From Corynebacterium faecale (GTDB lineage: Bacteria; Actinomycetota; Actinomycetes; Mycobacteriales; Mycobacteriaceae), in assembly GCF_030408735.1 (NCBI RefSeq), contig NZ_CP047204.1, forward strand, positions 1,736,001 through 1,800,000: a DNA stretch of 64,000 nucleotides. Reading direction: 5' to 3'. Position 1 is the first letter of the stretch. Every line of letters begins with the position of its first letter. The translations under genes were made by a program, and so were the position numbers. Below are positions 8,849 through 18,451 of the stretch, piece after piece. Below the pieces are notes generated by a model that ran no database searches, was not told the origin of the DNA, and worked only from the letters and a program-made list of their open reading frames with translations.

Positions 8849-10348
8849 ATGGTAGAAAATAACGTAGCTAAAAAGACGGTCGCTAAGAAGACCGCACGTA
8901 AGACAGCGCGCAAGGCGGCACCCCGGGTTGCAGCACCCCTCGGGACTCAGGACAGTCCGACCGACGCACCTTCCGCTACCCCGGCACCTGCGGCCATTGA
9001 CGCCACCGTCGAAACCGCCACCACTGACACGGGCAGCACTGCCGCAGAGACCACCACCGCAGCCAAGAAGGCACCTGCGAAGAAGACGGCGAAAAAGACC
9101 GTCCGCAAGGCTGCAGCCAAGAAGACCACGGCAAAGAAGGCTCCCGCCCGGAAGACCGCAACCAAGGCCACTCCGGCCAAGGCTGCCCCGAAGGTGATCG
9201 ATCCGACCATCGAAGATGATGCTGGGGGGAAGGTCGTTGAGGACGAGGAGGATCCCGACTTCATTGACACCGACCTGGTCGAAGAAGAAGAGGACGGCGT
9301 CGAGCCCCTCGGTGCAGAAACCGAGGAGGAAGAGGACGACGGTTCCTCCGTCTGGGATGAGGATGAATCCGCAACTCTCCGCCAGGCCCGCAAGGATGCC
9401 GAACTCACAGCCTCCGCTGACTCTGTGCGCGCCTACCTCAAGCAGATCGGCAAGGTCGCCCTGCTCAATGCCGAGCAGGAGGTCTCCCTGGCCAAGCGCA
9501 TTGAGGCCGGCCTCTACGCCACGCACAAGATGGAGGAGATGGAGGAAGCATTCGCTGCCGGTGACAAGGACGCGAAGTTGACCCCTGCGGTCAAACGCGA
9601 CCTGCGTGCCATCGCCCGTGATGGCCGCAAGGCTAAGAACCATCTCTTGGAAGCCAACCTCCGTCTCGTGGTGTCCCTGGCCAAGCGTTATACCGGCCGT
9701 GGCATGGCTTTCCTGGACCTCATCCAGGAAGGCAACCTGGGCCTGATCCGTGCCGTGGAGAAGTTCGACTACTCCAAGGGTTATAAGTTCTCCACCTACG
9801 CCACCTGGTGGATCCGTCAGGCCATCACCCGCGCCATGGCTGACCAGGCCCGAACCATCCGTATTCCGGTTCACATGGTTGAGGTCATCAACAAGCTGGG
9901 ACGCATCCAGCGTGAACTGCTGCAGGAGCTCGGCCGTGAGCCCACCCCGCAGGAGCTGTCCAAGGAGATGGATATCTCCGAGGAGAAAGTCCTGGAGATC
10001 CAGCAGTACGCACGTGAGCCGATCTCCCTGGACCAGACCATCGGTGATGAGGGTGACTCCCAGCTCGGTGACTTCATTGAGGACTCTGAAGCAGTTGTCG
10101 CCGTTGACGCCGTCTCCTTCACACTCCTCCAGGATCAACTCCAGGATGTTCTGGAAACCCTGTCTGAGCGTGAAGCAGGTGTGGTCAAGCTGCGCTTCGG
10201 CCTGACCGACGGCATGCCACGCACCCTGGATGAAATCGGCCAGGTTTATGGTGTGACCCGTGAACGCATCCGCCAGATCGAGTCCAAGACCATGTCCAAG
10301 CTGCGCCACCCATCACGGTCCCAGGTGCTGCGCGACTACCTGGACTAG
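8849..10348 (+). CDS. sigA: Primary RNA polymerase sigma factor SigA
   Basis: Essential group 1 sigma-70 factor, 499 residues from ATG 8849 ([10 protein letters not shown]). A GTG at 8837 is in frame but badly placed relative to the ribosome-binding site; ggag lies 6 nt before the ATG. The first about 110 residues are Lys/Ala-rich with AKKT-type repeats, followed by an acidic linker. Then come region 1.2 ([15 protein letters not shown]), region 2 ([30 protein letters not shown] ending [16 protein letters not shown]), region 3 ([11 protein letters not shown]) and region 4 with [18 protein letters not shown]. It is followed by a strong terminator. Its location beside ppgK matches other Actinobacteria. 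Confidence 0.97.
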   Translation: MVENNVAKKTVAKKTARKTARKAAPRVAAPLGTQDSPTDAPSATPAPAAIDATVETATTDTGSTAAETTTAAKKAPAKKTAKKTVRKAAAKKTTAKKAPARKTATKATPAKAAPKVIDPTIEDDAGGKVVEDEEDPDFIDTDLVEEEEDGVEPLGAETEEEEDDGSSVWDEDESATLRQARKDAELTASADSVRAYLKQIGKVALLNAEQEVSLAKRIEAGLYATHKMEEMEEAFAAGDKDAKLTPAVKRDLRAIARDGRKAKNHLLEANLRLVVSLAKRYTGRGMAFLDLIQEGNLGLIRAVEKFDYSKGYKFSTYATWWIRQAITRAMADQARTIRIPVHMVEVINKLGRIQRELLQELGREPTPQELSKEMDISEEKVLEIQQYAREPISLDQTIGDEGDSQLGDFIEDSEAVVAVDAVSFTLLQDQLQDVLETLSEREAGVVKLRFGLTDGMPRTLDEIGQVYGVTRERIRQIESKTMSKLRHPSRSQVLRDYLD

Positions 10349-10372
10349 AATGAGCCCCTGGTAAAAAGCATC

Positions 10373-10416
10373 AAGGCGCCCGCGCTCTCGTGAAACAACG
10401 AGGGTGCGGGCGCCTT
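10373..10416 (+). terminator. Terminator downstream of sigA
   Basis: A GC-rich inverted repeat with arms aaggcgcccgc and gcgggcgcctt, extended by ctctcg/cgaggg with a tgaaacaa loop, lies 25 bp after the sigA stop codon. It is followed by a modest T-rich stretch and serves sigA and perhaps the convergent DUF418 gene. Confidence 0.85.
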
Positions 10417-10439
10417 CTGCGTTCCGTTAATCCGTCAGA

Positions 10440-11792
10440 TCAACGCCGGTCCAGGTTGCTGTCATTCTCATATGTGTTGCTTCCGAGAGGACGAGCACCG
10501 GGGATGTCGGCATAAGAGGAGCTCTGTGGATCCACATAGGGATCCTGCAGACCATTCTTGCCGTAGGAAATGCGACGATGTACGGCTTCGAAGGGACCGC
10601 GGCGTCCGGCGAGTTCCAGCGCGAACGCCAGGAACATGGTGATCAGCCACACCCCTGCCGCGACAGCCGACGCACCCAGGATCCCCTGGCCAATTCCCAG
10701 GCCCAGTGTGAACGACTGGGTGATGATGAGCAGCAGGAACGACTGGAAAACGTAGCCACTCATGGACCGCGCACCGAGCGCCGCGATCATCCGTGGGAAC
10801 AGAGGCAACCTGACGGCCTTCCCCTGCGCGGTCTCCCCCTGCGCGGCCTGTTCATTGAGACGGCGCTGCAAAGGCTGGGCCAGCAGGGCCACCGCGGCGA
10901 CGATTCCCGGGCCGGTGAGAACACCGAAGGCCTGGTTGAGTCCCGAAAGCATCGGCGCCCATGAGGTGGGCAGCACCCCGATCTCCGCCAGACCCCACGG
11001 CAATCCGACCAGCACCACGACGGCAAGCATGACACCCACCGCTGCCCATAGCTGCCTGCGAAATTCATCCACCCTGCTCAACACCCGGTGACGTGCAGCG
11101 ATGAATCCGACGATCATCACCGGCATGAGCATGAGGATCTCCACGGGGATCGCGACTACCTGCCCAACCACCATGAGCAGCGCGAAAAGGAGGTAGCCGC
11201 CGTAGCTCTCAGGTGCCTGGGTCATCGCAGTGAAATCAGACGCTGCACCATCACCCATCATCATGGGGAGGGCCACGGAGACCATCACGGTTCCGATGGA
11301 GTAGACGGCGAACATCACCCCGGCAAACCACCACAGGGATTTGTCACGGAGTGTCATCATCGCCGCGAAGATCATGCCTGCCACACCGTAGAAGAACATG
11401 ATGTCACCCCAGAACAGAAACACCATGTGGAGGAGGCCGAATAGGGCCAGGAATCCGTACCGCCGCGCCAGAATTCCCCGTGCTCTACCTTCCGGGTACT
11501 GCCTGCGCCAGAGACTGGTCACGATCATGCCCACGCCATAACCCAGCATCGCGGAGAACATCGGAAGTCCACGGACATGGATGAACATCGCGCTGATGAC
11601 CACAGCGATCTGTTCCCATAGGGAACCGGAGACCATCCCGCCGAGGCGGTGGGCCTGATAGCTGGTATCAGAGGGGAGCCATGCTGTGGCCACATTGGCC
11701 AGCGCGATTCCCAGCAGGGCGATTCCACGGGCAAGGTCGGGTGAGAGTATCCGGTGTTGCTGAGCGGAACGGTCAGGGGGGCGTGTGATCAT
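10440..11792 (-). CDS. DUF418 / YeiB-like multi-spanning membrane protein
   Basis: Polytopic membrane protein of about 450 residues with roughly 9-10 hydrophobic segments. The N-terminal RILSPDLARGIALLGIALAN motif and the C-terminal GPFEAVHRRISYG block match YeiB/DUF418 proteins, which are related to acyltransferase-3-like membrane proteins. The central MSGYVFQSFLLLIITQSF also fits. The ATG at 11792 is preferred because gagg lies 9 nt upstream; an in-frame GTG at 11807 would add five residues. A cytosolic tail of about 40 polar residues ends the protein. Function is unknown; transport or surface-glycan modification is only a guess from the superfamily. Confidence 0.82.
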   Translation of the reverse strand: MITRPPDRSAQQHRILSPDLARGIALLGIALANVATAWLPSDTSYQAHRLGGMVSGSLWEQIAVVISAMFIHVRGLPMFSAMLGYGVGMIVTSLWRRQYPEGRARGILARRYGFLALFGLLHMVFLFWGDIMFFYGVAGMIFAAMMTLRDKSLWWFAGVMFAVYSIGTVMVSVALPMMMGDGAASDFTAMTQAPESYGGYLLFALLMVVGQVVAIPVEILMLMPVMIVGFIAARHRVLSRVDEFRRQLWAAVGVMLAVVVLVGLPWGLAEIGVLPTSWAPMLSGLNQAFGVLTGPGIVAAVALLAQPLQRRLNEQAAQGETAQGKAVRLPLFPRMIAALGARSMSGYVFQSFLLLIITQSFTLGLGIGQGILGASAVAAGVWLITMFLAFALELAGRRGPFEAVHRRISYGKNGLQDPYVDPQSSSYADIPGARPLGSNTYENDSNLDRR

Positions 11793-11864
11793 GTCAAACA
11801 TCCTCACATGTCAAGGTCGATGTGGCTGGACAGAACGCTATAAAGGGCAGTGAAGCGCAATGAG

Positions 11865-11890
11865 AAGGCCCCACAGATCTGCGGGGCCTT
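11865..11890 (-). terminator. Terminator downstream of the DUF4190-like gene
   Basis: Near-perfect inverted repeat with outer arms aaggcccc and ggggcctt, continuing inward to a gatc centre. It is followed on the minus strand by a pyrimidine-rich stretch and lies 24 bp after the stop codon of the minus-strand membrane-protein gene. Confidence 0.75.
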
Positions 11891-11913
11891 CATGCGGGGT
11901 GGTGGAGCAACTG

Positions 11914-12516
11914 CTAGAAGTTTTCATTCATGAACTGCTCCACACAGGCCTGCTGTGCGGCGGTGGTGGAGTTGTCGGTGAAACAGTCCATGATGCCGCT
12001 GTTGAGGAACAGCACCACGATGATGGCGAAGAAGGCCACGATGATCAGGCTGATAATGGACAGGATGAGCCCGCCGACAGACCAGCCGGTGCGTTTATTC
12101 GATCCCTGGTAGTTCTTGCCACGGATGAGCGCCACGATGGAGACGATCAGACCGGCCACCGCAATGAAGGGAGCTGCAAGAATCAACACGGCGAGAGGGC
12201 CGGCGAAGACGGTGAAGAAGACCACGATGCTGGCGATACCCAGCCCGAGAGCCCACGCGGCGAGCTTGTTCTTTTTAGCGTTCATCGGGGAGTTCTCAAA
12301 ACCGCCACCGTAATTGGTACCATAGGGGTCCTGCGCCCCACCTGCACCCGGGTAACCACCGGAGAACTGTTCGCCACCCCCTGCCCCACCGGTGGAACCA
12401 TATGAACCATAATCCGGTGTGGCCCCGGGATTCCCCGGGTTGCCGCCACCTGGGTTGCCACCTGTATTACCACCTGTATTGCCCGGATCGCCGTAAGGGT
12501 AGTTGGGATTGGTCAT
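11914..12516 (-). CDS. Gly/Pro-rich DUF4190-like membrane protein
   Basis: 200 residues. The first 80 residues are disordered, Gly/Asn/Pro/Tyr-rich, with GNTGG and GNPG repeats. The domain that follows has two hydrophobic segments, LAAWALGLGIASIVVFF-type and LAAPFIAVAGLIVSIVALIRG, as in DUF4190, plus a third hydrophobic segment (LILSIISLIIVAFFAIIVVLFL) before a short Cys-containing outer tail (CFTDNSTTAAQQAC). ATG 12516 has gaggaagg 9 nt upstream. The mature protein is probably in the cell membrane; its function is unknown. Similar Pro/Gly-rich membrane proteins are common in Corynebacterium. Confidence 0.8.
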   Translation of the reverse strand: MTNPNYPYGDPGNTGGNTGGNPGGGNPGNPGATPDYGSYGSTGGAGGGEQFSGGYPGAGGAQDPYGTNYGGGFENSPMNAKKNKLAAWALGLGIASIVVFFTVFAGPLAVLILAAPFIAVAGLIVSIVALIRGKNYQGSNKRTGWSVGGLILSIISLIIVAFFAIIVVLFLNSGIMDCFTDNSTTAAQQACVEQFMNENF

Positions 12517-12660
12517 GATTGGTGCCTTCCTCGGTGATGTGGTTCAGGTTGTACCCGCGAAGAACTTTATTGGTTTCGCGGTTGCTCTGCCAGATAAGAC
12601 TACCCTCACAGCCAGGTGTGGGCCGCGAGGGTATGTATTTTGATATGGAAACTTTATCCG

Positions 12661-14376
12661 CTACCACTGCCGGAGATAGGCGATCCGATCCCTGAGCTGC
12701 TGTGCTGAACACAGTGCCGTCGGAGGGCCACCACAATTCTTGCGCGCTTCGGTGTGGATCGCACCATGTGGCCGCCCGGTCCGACCGGAGGTGATCGACA
12801 CGATGGTGTTCAGTTCCTTGCGCAGACGCGGAATCTCATCGCTGGCCACCTCATCGGCTGAGGCCTGCTCATGGATCTCCGCCTCCCGCTGTTTCTGACG
12901 CGCCTCTTCCTTGCGTCGCCTCTCCTCCACATCGCGGGCATCCAGCTGTTCCTCCTGACGCTTTCGCAGCAGCTCGCGCATCTGCTCAGCATCCAGCAGT
13001 CCCGGTAGACCCAGATAATCAGCCTCTTCCGCAGAGCCTGAGAATGTGGCGGTGCCATAGGTGGAACCGTCATAGATCAGGGAGTCCAGCTCTGCTTCCG
13101 CACCCAGGGACTCATAGGCTGGCAGCAGATCTGGTTCGCTCTCCTTGCGGTTGGCCTCCTGGAGGAGCTCGTCATCCCACCCTTCCTTGGGGCGGTCTGG
13201 CTTACCCAGAACGTGATCACGGGACACCTCGAGCTTGGCAGCCAGGTCCAGCAACACTGGCACTGACGGGAGGAATACCGATGCGGTCTCACCCGGCATA
13301 CGGGAACGCACAAAACGTCCGATGGCCTGGGCGAAGAACAGTGGTGTGGATGCCGAGGTGGCATACACCCCCACCGCAAGCCGCGGAACGTCCACGCCTT
13401 CAGACACCATGCGTACCGCCACCATCCACTCATCGGTGGAGGCAGAAAACTCTTCAATTCTCGCGGAAGCTCCCGGTTCATCGGACAAAACGATGGCCAC
13501 CGGAGTGGAGGATAGTTCCTTCAGAACCTTCGCATATGCCCGGGCAGTCTTGGTATCGGAGGCGATCACCAGGCCACCGGCATCAGGGATGTTCTGGCGC
13601 AGCTGCATCAGCCGGGTATGGGCTGCTGAGAGCACAGCGGGGATCCAGTCCCCCGTGGGGTCCAGGGCGGTGCGCCACGCCTTGGCGGTCTGCTCGGCGT
13701 TGAGGGGCTCGCCGAGGCGGGCCGCGTATTCCTCACCAGCGCTGTCCCGCCAGCGTGCCTCGCCCGAATAGGCGAGGAAGACCACAGGCCTGACCACGCC
13801 GTCGGCAAGCGCCTCGGAGTAGCCGTAGGTGTGGTCGGAACGCGACACCATGTGGCCGTGTTCATCCTCGGTGTAGCGGACAAAGGGAATCGGCGAATCA
13901 TCGGAACGGAACGGGGTACCGGTCAGCGCCAGTCGGTGTTCAGCATCCCGGTAGGCCTGGCTGATGCCCTCGCCCCAGCTCTTGGCATCGCCGCCGTGGT
14001 GGATCTCATCGAGGATGACCAGGGATCGGCGCGCCATGGTCACCTGATAATGCTTGAACGGGTGCATCGACACCTGCGCATAGGTCACGCAGATACCGTC
14101 ATAGGCGGGATTGACGCTGCCGGAGTTCTTGAACTCGGAGTCAAGGGACAGACCGACCCTCGCTGCTGCCTGCGACCACTGCGTTTTCAGGTGCTCGGTC
14201 GGGACAACAACGATGATCCGGTCAACGGTCCGGGATACCTTTAGTTCCGTGGCCACGCGCAACGCAAACGTGGTCTTACCTGCGCCGGGGGTAGCCACAG
14301 CCAGGAAATCACGGGGCTTTTCAGCGAGATATTTATCCAGGGCTGCGCGCTGCCAGGCCCTTAGATTGTTACTCAC
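12661..14376 (-). CDS. DEAD/DEAH-box (SF2) helicase
   Basis: ATP-dependent nucleic-acid helicase or translocase, 571 residues. Motif I is ATPGAGKTT (about residues 28-36), motif II DEIH, motif III LTGTPF, and the helicase C domain carries VRMVSEGVDVPRLAVGVYA and QAIGRFVRSR (motifs V and VI). Residues about 455-520 form a charged probable coiled coil rich in Arg/Glu/Gln. The layout resembles type III restriction/RAD25-like helicases rather than RNA DEAD-box proteins, but no partner nuclease is adjacent. GTG 14376 overlaps the TGA of the DUF3039 gene (GTGA), implying translational coupling. Confidence 0.88.
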   Translation of the reverse strand: MSNNLRAWQRAALDKYLAEKPRDFLAVATPGAGKTTFALRVATELKVSRTVDRIIVVVPTEHLKTQWSQAAARVGLSLDSEFKNSGSVNPAYDGICVTYAQVSMHPFKHYQVTMARRSLVILDEIHHGGDAKSWGEGISQAYRDAEHRLALTGTPFRSDDSPIPFVRYTEDEHGHMVSRSDHTYGYSEALADGVVRPVVFLAYSGEARWRDSAGEEYAARLGEPLNAEQTAKAWRTALDPTGDWIPAVLSAAHTRLMQLRQNIPDAGGLVIASDTKTARAYAKVLKELSSTPVAIVLSDEPGASARIEEFSASTDEWMVAVRMVSEGVDVPRLAVGVYATSASTPLFFAQAIGRFVRSRMPGETASVFLPSVPVLLDLAAKLEVSRDHVLGKPDRPKEGWDDELLQEANRKESEPDLLPAYESLGAEAELDSLIYDGSTYGTATFSGSAEEADYLGLPGLLDAEQMRELLRKRQEEQLDARDVEERRRKEEARQKQREAEIHEQASADEVASDEIPRLRKELNTIVSITSGRTGRPHGAIHTEARKNCGGPPTALCSAQQLRDRIAYLRQW

Positions 14377-14624
14377 TTCTTACGCAGACCCTTAAAAATT
14401 CTCTCGCAGTCCGGGCACACAGGTGAACCGGGCTTGGCTTGTTTAGTCACAGGAAAGGTCTCTCCACACAGCGCAACAACCATGCGACCATTGACGGCAG
14501 AGTCTACGATCTGGTCTTTCTTCACATAGTGGAAGAACTTCGGGGTGTCGTCGCTGGTGGCGTTATCTTCCCTGACATCTGGGCGTTCAATAGTCTTCGT
14601 TGTCGTTCTCACCCATCCCATCAT
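14373..14624 (-). CDS. DUF3039 family protein
   Basis: Small protein of about 83 residues whose C-terminal half contains ALCGETF and PVCPDCERI, a three- or four-Cys pattern suggestive of metal binding. The open frame extends to 14693. ATG 14624 is chosen because agga sits 9 nt upstream; a GTG at 14612 (VRTTTKTIERPD) is another candidate. The stop overlaps the helicase start by 4 bp, so the two products are likely made together and may cooperate. It is conserved in Actinobacteria next to a DUF3099 gene (M. tuberculosis Rv2708c-Rv2709). Confidence 0.83.
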   Translation of the reverse strand: MMGWVRTTTKTIERPDVREDNATSDDTPKFFHYVKKDQIVDSAVNGRMVVALCGETFPVTKQAKPGSPVCPDCERIFKGLRKK

Positions 14625-14669
14625 GCCCCAAATTCCTGTGTTGGCCATAAACGGACTACCCTTTGCCGT

Positions 14670-15188
14670 ATGAACCAGCGGAAATCTCGACATAACAGGC
14701 CGAAGGGTTCGTCGGGATCGTCAAAAAGCAGGATGTTCAAACGGGTTCTCCATCGCAATGAAGTCCTTCTCATCACCGACAAGAAGCGCACCCCCATGCA
14801 GGATCTGCGCCACCGGCGACGCATCTACAACGTGATCCAGGCTGTGCGTATCCCCCTCCTGGCCCTGGCTGGTCTGTGTTGGATGATCTGGGGCCTGTGG
14901 TGGCTGGCCATCATCATCTTCATCGTCTCCGTCCCGCTGCCGTGGGTGGCGGTGGTCATTGCCAATGGCCAGGGCCAGCCCCGTGACCCACGGGAGAAGG
15001 CGGTGTACAAACCCGGACTCGCCCGAGAAATGCAGGCACAGGCCCGGTTGGAGGCTGAGCGGGCGCGTGCGTTAGAGGCCACCCCACCCTCGAATGAGGG
15101 CAAGGAGGTGGACCTCATCCGCAATTTCGAGGGCATCACCATTGACGCTGACGAGGATCAGGACAAGGACGATAAGAATGACCAATAG
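14670..15188 (+). CDS. DUF3099 family membrane protein
   Basis: About 172 residues from ATG 14670 (MNQRKSRHNRPKG). A basic N-terminus is followed by the conserved LLITDKKRTPMQDLRHRRRIYNVIQ block, two closely spaced hydrophobic helices (IPLLALAGLCWMIWGLWW and LAIIIFIVSVPLPWVAVVIA), and a cytosolic acidic tail. The long upstream part of the frame overlaps the divergent DUF3039 gene and is not considered coding. A start at ATG 14733 is also possible. The 3' end overlaps the following methyltransferase start by 11 bp, which suggests an operon. Confidence 0.82.
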   Translation: MNQRKSRHNRPKGSSGSSKSRMFKRVLHRNEVLLITDKKRTPMQDLRHRRRIYNVIQAVRIPLLALAGLCWMIWGLWWLAIIIFIVSVPLPWVAVVIANGQGQPRDPREKAVYKPGLAREMQAQARLEAERARALEATPPSNEGKEVDLIRNFEGITIDADEDQDKDDKNDQ

Positions 15189-16734
15189 CACCCCCCGCCG
15201 TTCACCGTTGACCCAGGTCGCGCGCGAGCTGAAGAAAACCTTCCGGGAGATCGGCTACACCACCTCCGGCATCGCCGATCTGCTCGGTCCTGACTTCACC
15301 CAGGCCATGCACGCGGGACAGCCGGCCGCTGTCCGCTACCACCTGGACACCCTGCCCGCCTGCAACCTCAGCCTCGCCCTACGGGCCTTGGTTCTGCGCG
15401 ACCCGGTGCGCGTCGACAAGCTCTCCGCGCTTCTCGGTGAGGGCACCATGATCACGCTTATCGACGCCGGCTTTGCCCGCGAGACCGCCGATGGCAGCGT
15501 GCGGTTACTGATTGATATCCGTCCTCATCTGATCGCGGGTCGTCAGCAGTGGGTGTTCTCCGATGCGGATGCGTCAATGACGCAACATGTGCCCGGCCCC
15601 GATCATGTCCTGGGTGTGGGAGCAGCCAGCTTATCCCTGCTGCAGGCCACCCCGACCTCCCCCACCGACCGGGTGCTGGATCTGGGCACCGGGTCCGGCA
15701 TTCAGGTGCTGGGACAGGCAGGACTGGCCTCCACCATCACCGCCACCGACGTGCATCCCCGCGCCCTCGACTTCGCTGAGGCCACGCTGGTGGATTCCGG
15801 GGTGGATGTCGAACTCATTGAAGGCAGCTGGTTCGCCCCGGTCGAGGGACGGGAATTCGACCGGATCATCGCCAACCCACCGTTTGTGGTTGGCCCGCCG
15901 GAGATCGGCCATGTCTACCGCGATTCCGGAATGGATCTGGACGGTGCCACCAGACTGGTCGCGGAAGAGGCCTGCAGGCATCTCGCCCCCGGCGGCACCG
16001 CACACCTGCTGGGCGCCTGGGTGCACTCAACGGAACAGTCCTGGCAGCAGCGGGTGGCGGAATGGCTGCCCGATGAGGGTGTCGCCGCGTGGATCATCCA
16101 GCGCGATGCCGTGACGCCCTCCCAGTATGTGGGCACCTGGTTGTCTGATGAATCCCTGGATCTGCGCAGCCCGGAGGCTTCCGAGCGCACCTCCGCCTGG
16201 CTGCGCCACTTCGACAACGCCGGGGTCACGGGTGTGGGGTTCGGTTTCATCGCCATCCACAGGCTGGGATCAGACGAACAGGAAACAAAGTCCGACATCC
16301 TGGCGGAAGAGATGACCCAGTACTTTGAGGATCCCCTCGGCCCGGAAGTCTCCGAATACTTTGCCCGTATCGCGTGGTTGCGAGACCAGACCCGTGAGTC
16401 CCTCCTGGAATCGCGCTACCGGGTGCGACCCGGCGTGGCGCAGGAGGAGGTGAGTCTGGCAGATGCCGAGGAAGGAATGGGGTTCGCGCCGGTGGCCAGG
16501 CGCCTCACCCGCACCGACGGCCCACGGTGGTCACATGATGTTGACCACCACCTCGCGGCGGTGCTGTCCGGCCTCAACCCGGATGGACTGAATCTGGAGG
16601 AGACCCTTGGCCTCTACGCCATGGCCAACGGGGTGGATGAGCAGGCTCTGCACAACAGTGCGATCGCCGCGGTGGTGGACCTCGTCCGGCACGGGCTGGT
16701 GCTTCCTGTGGATCTGATCGCGGGTGAGTTCTGA
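15178..16734 (+). CDS. SAM-dependent methyltransferase with NPPF motif
   Basis: 518-residue protein starting [22 protein letters not shown]. The first about 150 residues are a separate helical domain with DNA/RNA-binding potential. The Rossmann methyltransferase core has motif [15 protein letters not shown] and motif [14 protein letters not shown]. The NPPF signature is typical of N-methyltransferases acting on amide or amino nitrogens (PrmC, RlmG and related DNA/rRNA enzymes). A C-terminal domain of about 200 residues has no recognised motif. The substrate cannot be deduced. It overlaps the upstream DUF3099 gene and, by one base, the downstream dtd gene (TGATG), so all three are probably cotranscribed. 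Confidence 0.87.
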   Translation: MTNSTPRRSPLTQVARELKKTFREIGYTTSGIADLLGPDFTQAMHAGQPAAVRYHLDTLPACNLSLALRALVLRDPVRVDKLSALLGEGTMITLIDAGFARETADGSVRLLIDIRPHLIAGRQQWVFSDADASMTQHVPGPDHVLGVGAASLSLLQATPTSPTDRVLDLGTGSGIQVLGQAGLASTITATDVHPRALDFAEATLVDSGVDVELIEGSWFAPVEGREFDRIIANPPFVVGPPEIGHVYRDSGMDLDGATRLVAEEACRHLAPGGTAHLLGAWVHSTEQSWQQRVAEWLPDEGVAAWIIQRDAVTPSQYVGTWLSDESLDLRSPEASERTSAWLRHFDNAGVTGVGFGFIAIHRLGSDEQETKSDILAEEMTQYFEDPLGPEVSEYFARIAWLRDQTRESLLESRYRVRPGVAQEEVSLADAEEGMGFAPVARRLTRTDGPRWSHDVDHHLAAVLSGLNPDGLNLEETLGLYAMANGVDEQALHNSAIAAVVDLVRHGLVLPVDLIAGEF

Positions 16735-17168
16735 TGAAAGCTGTATTGACCCGGGTGAGTTCTGCGAGTGTGACCGTTGACGGTGACGTGGTCGGTCAGA
16801 TCGACTGCCCCGAAACGGGTGGTCTTTTGGCCCTGGTGGGTGTGGGCTCGGAAGATGCCCCCGATGCGTGGGAGACCATGGTGCGGAAAATTGCCGAGCT
16901 GCGCATCCTGGATGAGGAGAAATCTGTCAGTGACGCCGGCGCGCCGGTCCTGCTGGTCAGCCAGTTCACCCTCATGGGCAGAACAGCCAAGGGCCGTCGT
17001 CCATCGTGGTCTGATGCCGCACCCGGTGACATGGCAGAACCAGTGATCAGGAAGATCGCGGACGGTTTACGTGCCCGTGGAATCCAGGTGGAGGAAGGCC
17101 GCTTCGGCGCGATGATGCAGGTGACCTCGGTGAATGAAGGGCCGTTCACCGTCCTGGTGGAGTGCTAG
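16734..17168 (+). CDS. dtd: D-aminoacyl-tRNA deacylase
   Basis: Hydrolyses D-amino acids, and glycine mischarged on tRNA-Ala, from tRNA. The 144-residue length is standard. The start [17 protein letters not shown], the active-site [10 protein letters not shown] stretch and the cross-subunit motif [10 protein letters not shown] with the invariant Gly-Pro are all present. The start codon shares an A with the upstream TGA, giving tight translational coupling to the methyltransferase gene. Nothing unusual is visible. Confidence 0.95.
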   Translation: MKAVLTRVSSASVTVDGDVVGQIDCPETGGLLALVGVGSEDAPDAWETMVRKIAELRILDEEKSVSDAGAPVLLVSQFTLMGRTAKGRRPSWSDAAPGDMAEPVIRKIADGLRARGIQVEEGRFGAMMQVTSVNEGPFTVLVEC

Positions 17169-17320
17169 CAAGGTGCATTAAGTTCGGAGTTTGACCCCAC
17201 CCGGAAAAGTTTCCGTTTGCAATATATTCATAAAGAAACCTCCTTTGGCCACCCCTGCGTCAACACTTGAGTCTTGATTGATAAACCTTCGGGGGTGTGT
17301 CATTTTTTATTGAACAATGT

Positions 17321-17348
17321 GGGAACTTTCACACTGGTCGCCCCGTTG
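17321..17348 (+). promoter_or_regulatory. ECF-type (SigH/SigE-like) promoter of sigB
   Basis: GGGAAC at 17321-17326, 17 bp, then CGTT at 17344-17347, matching the GGAA(C/T)...CGTT consensus recognised by SigH/SigE-type ECF sigma factors in Corynebacterium and Mycobacterium. Predicted transcription start is about 17354, giving a leader of about 28 nt before the AGGAGG and ATG of sigB. In C. glutamicum, sigB is known to be induced through SigH, consistent with this reading. Confidence 0.75.
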
Positions 17349-17381
17349 AACCAAGTGAACCGCGAAATTAGGAGGCCAGTT

Positions 17382-18377
17382 ATGACTCAACCGTCCACGC
17401 AGGATCTCACAGGTAATGATCGGGAAGTAGACCCCGGAAGCAGGCGAGGTCAAACCAACGACAATCCATCACAGGACCTTGTTCGCGTTTATCTCAATGG
17501 CATCGGAAAAACAGCTCTGCTCACCGCGGAGGATGAAGTTGAGTTGGCCCAGACCATTGAGGTCGGCCTTTATTCCGAATACAAGCTCAAGCGTGCCGGA
17601 GAGCCACTGACCCGCGCCATGAAGCGCGACCTCAAGGTCCTGGCCAAGGAGGGCAAAAAGGCCCGTGCCCACCTGCTCGAGGCCAACCTCCGCCTTGTTG
17701 TCTCCCTGGCGAAGCGTTATACCGGCCGGGGCATGCCCCTGCTGGACCTTATCCAGGAAGGCAATCTCGGACTGATCCGCGCCATGGAGAAGTTCGATTA
17801 CACCAAGGGCTTCAAGTTCTCCACGTACGCCACCTGGTGGATCCGTCAGGCCATCACCCGCGGCATGGCTGACCAGTCCCGGACCATCCGGCTCCCCGTC
17901 CACCTCGTGGAGCAGGTGAACAAGCTGTCTCGCATCAAGCGTGAGATGTACCAGCACCTGGGGCGAGAGGCCACCAATGAGGAGCTCGCCGAGGAATCCG
18001 GGATCGATGAGTCCAAGATTGAGATGCTGCTCCGCCAGTCCCGTGACCCGGTGAGCCTGGACATGCCTGTCGGTGCAGATGAGGAAGCCCCACTCGGTGA
18101 CTTCATCGAAGACTCCGAGGCCACTGACGCCGAGACCGCTGTGGTCGCATCCATGCGCCATTCTGATATCCGCTCTGTGCTCAGCACCCTGGATCAGCGT
18201 GAGCAGGACGTGATCCGCCTCCGTTACGGACTCGACGATGGAGTTCCGCGCACCCTGGATCAGATCGGCCGCCGTTTCGGACTCTCCCGCGAGCGTGTCC
18301 GCCAGATTGAGCGCGAGGTCATGAGCAAACTCCGTGATGGCGAGCGTGCATCCAGACTCCGCGAGTACGCCATCTGA
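17382..18377 (+). CDS. sigB: Principal-like alternative sigma factor SigB
   Basis: Group 2 sigma factor used in transition phase and general stress, 331 residues. ATG 17382 is fixed by aggagg 6 nt upstream; the longer frame to 17274 runs through the promoter. It lacks the Lys/Ala-rich N-terminus of SigA but keeps region 1.2 ([15 protein letters not shown]), the region 2 block ending [17 protein letters not shown], and region 4 ([18 protein letters not shown]). It is nearly identical to SigA in region 2.4, so promoter recognition will overlap. It is followed by a strong hairpin. Confidence 0.96.
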   Translation: MTQPSTQDLTGNDREVDPGSRRGQTNDNPSQDLVRVYLNGIGKTALLTAEDEVELAQTIEVGLYSEYKLKRAGEPLTRAMKRDLKVLAKEGKKARAHLLEANLRLVVSLAKRYTGRGMPLLDLIQEGNLGLIRAMEKFDYTKGFKFSTYATWWIRQAITRGMADQSRTIRLPVHLVEQVNKLSRIKREMYQHLGREATNEELAEESGIDESKIEMLLRQSRDPVSLDMPVGADEEAPLGDFIEDSEATDAETAVVASMRHSDIRSVLSTLDQREQDVIRLRYGLDDGVPRTLDQIGRRFGLSRERVRQIEREVMSKLRDGERASRLREYAI

Positions 18378-18418
18378 TGCAGATCCCCGTGGGCGTGGTT
18401 AGCTCCTGAGACCTGTCG

Positions 18419-18451
18419 GCCGGGAAACTCCCTGGGAGTTTCCCGGCTTTT
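18419..18451 (+). terminator. Terminator downstream of sigB
   Basis: A long perfect inverted repeat (gccgggaaactccc paired with gggagtttcccggc) is followed by tttt, 41 bp after the sigB stop codon. It is a textbook intrinsic terminator. Confidence 0.92.

Noticed and set aside
8801..10309. 502-codon minus-strand frame opposite sigA
   Set aside because: Lies entirely antisense to a clear sigma factor gene; its Leu/Gly/His-rich translation is the mirror of sigA codon use.
17469..18161. 230-codon minus-strand frame opposite sigB
   Set aside because: Antisense shadow of sigB with no ribosome-binding site or family motif.
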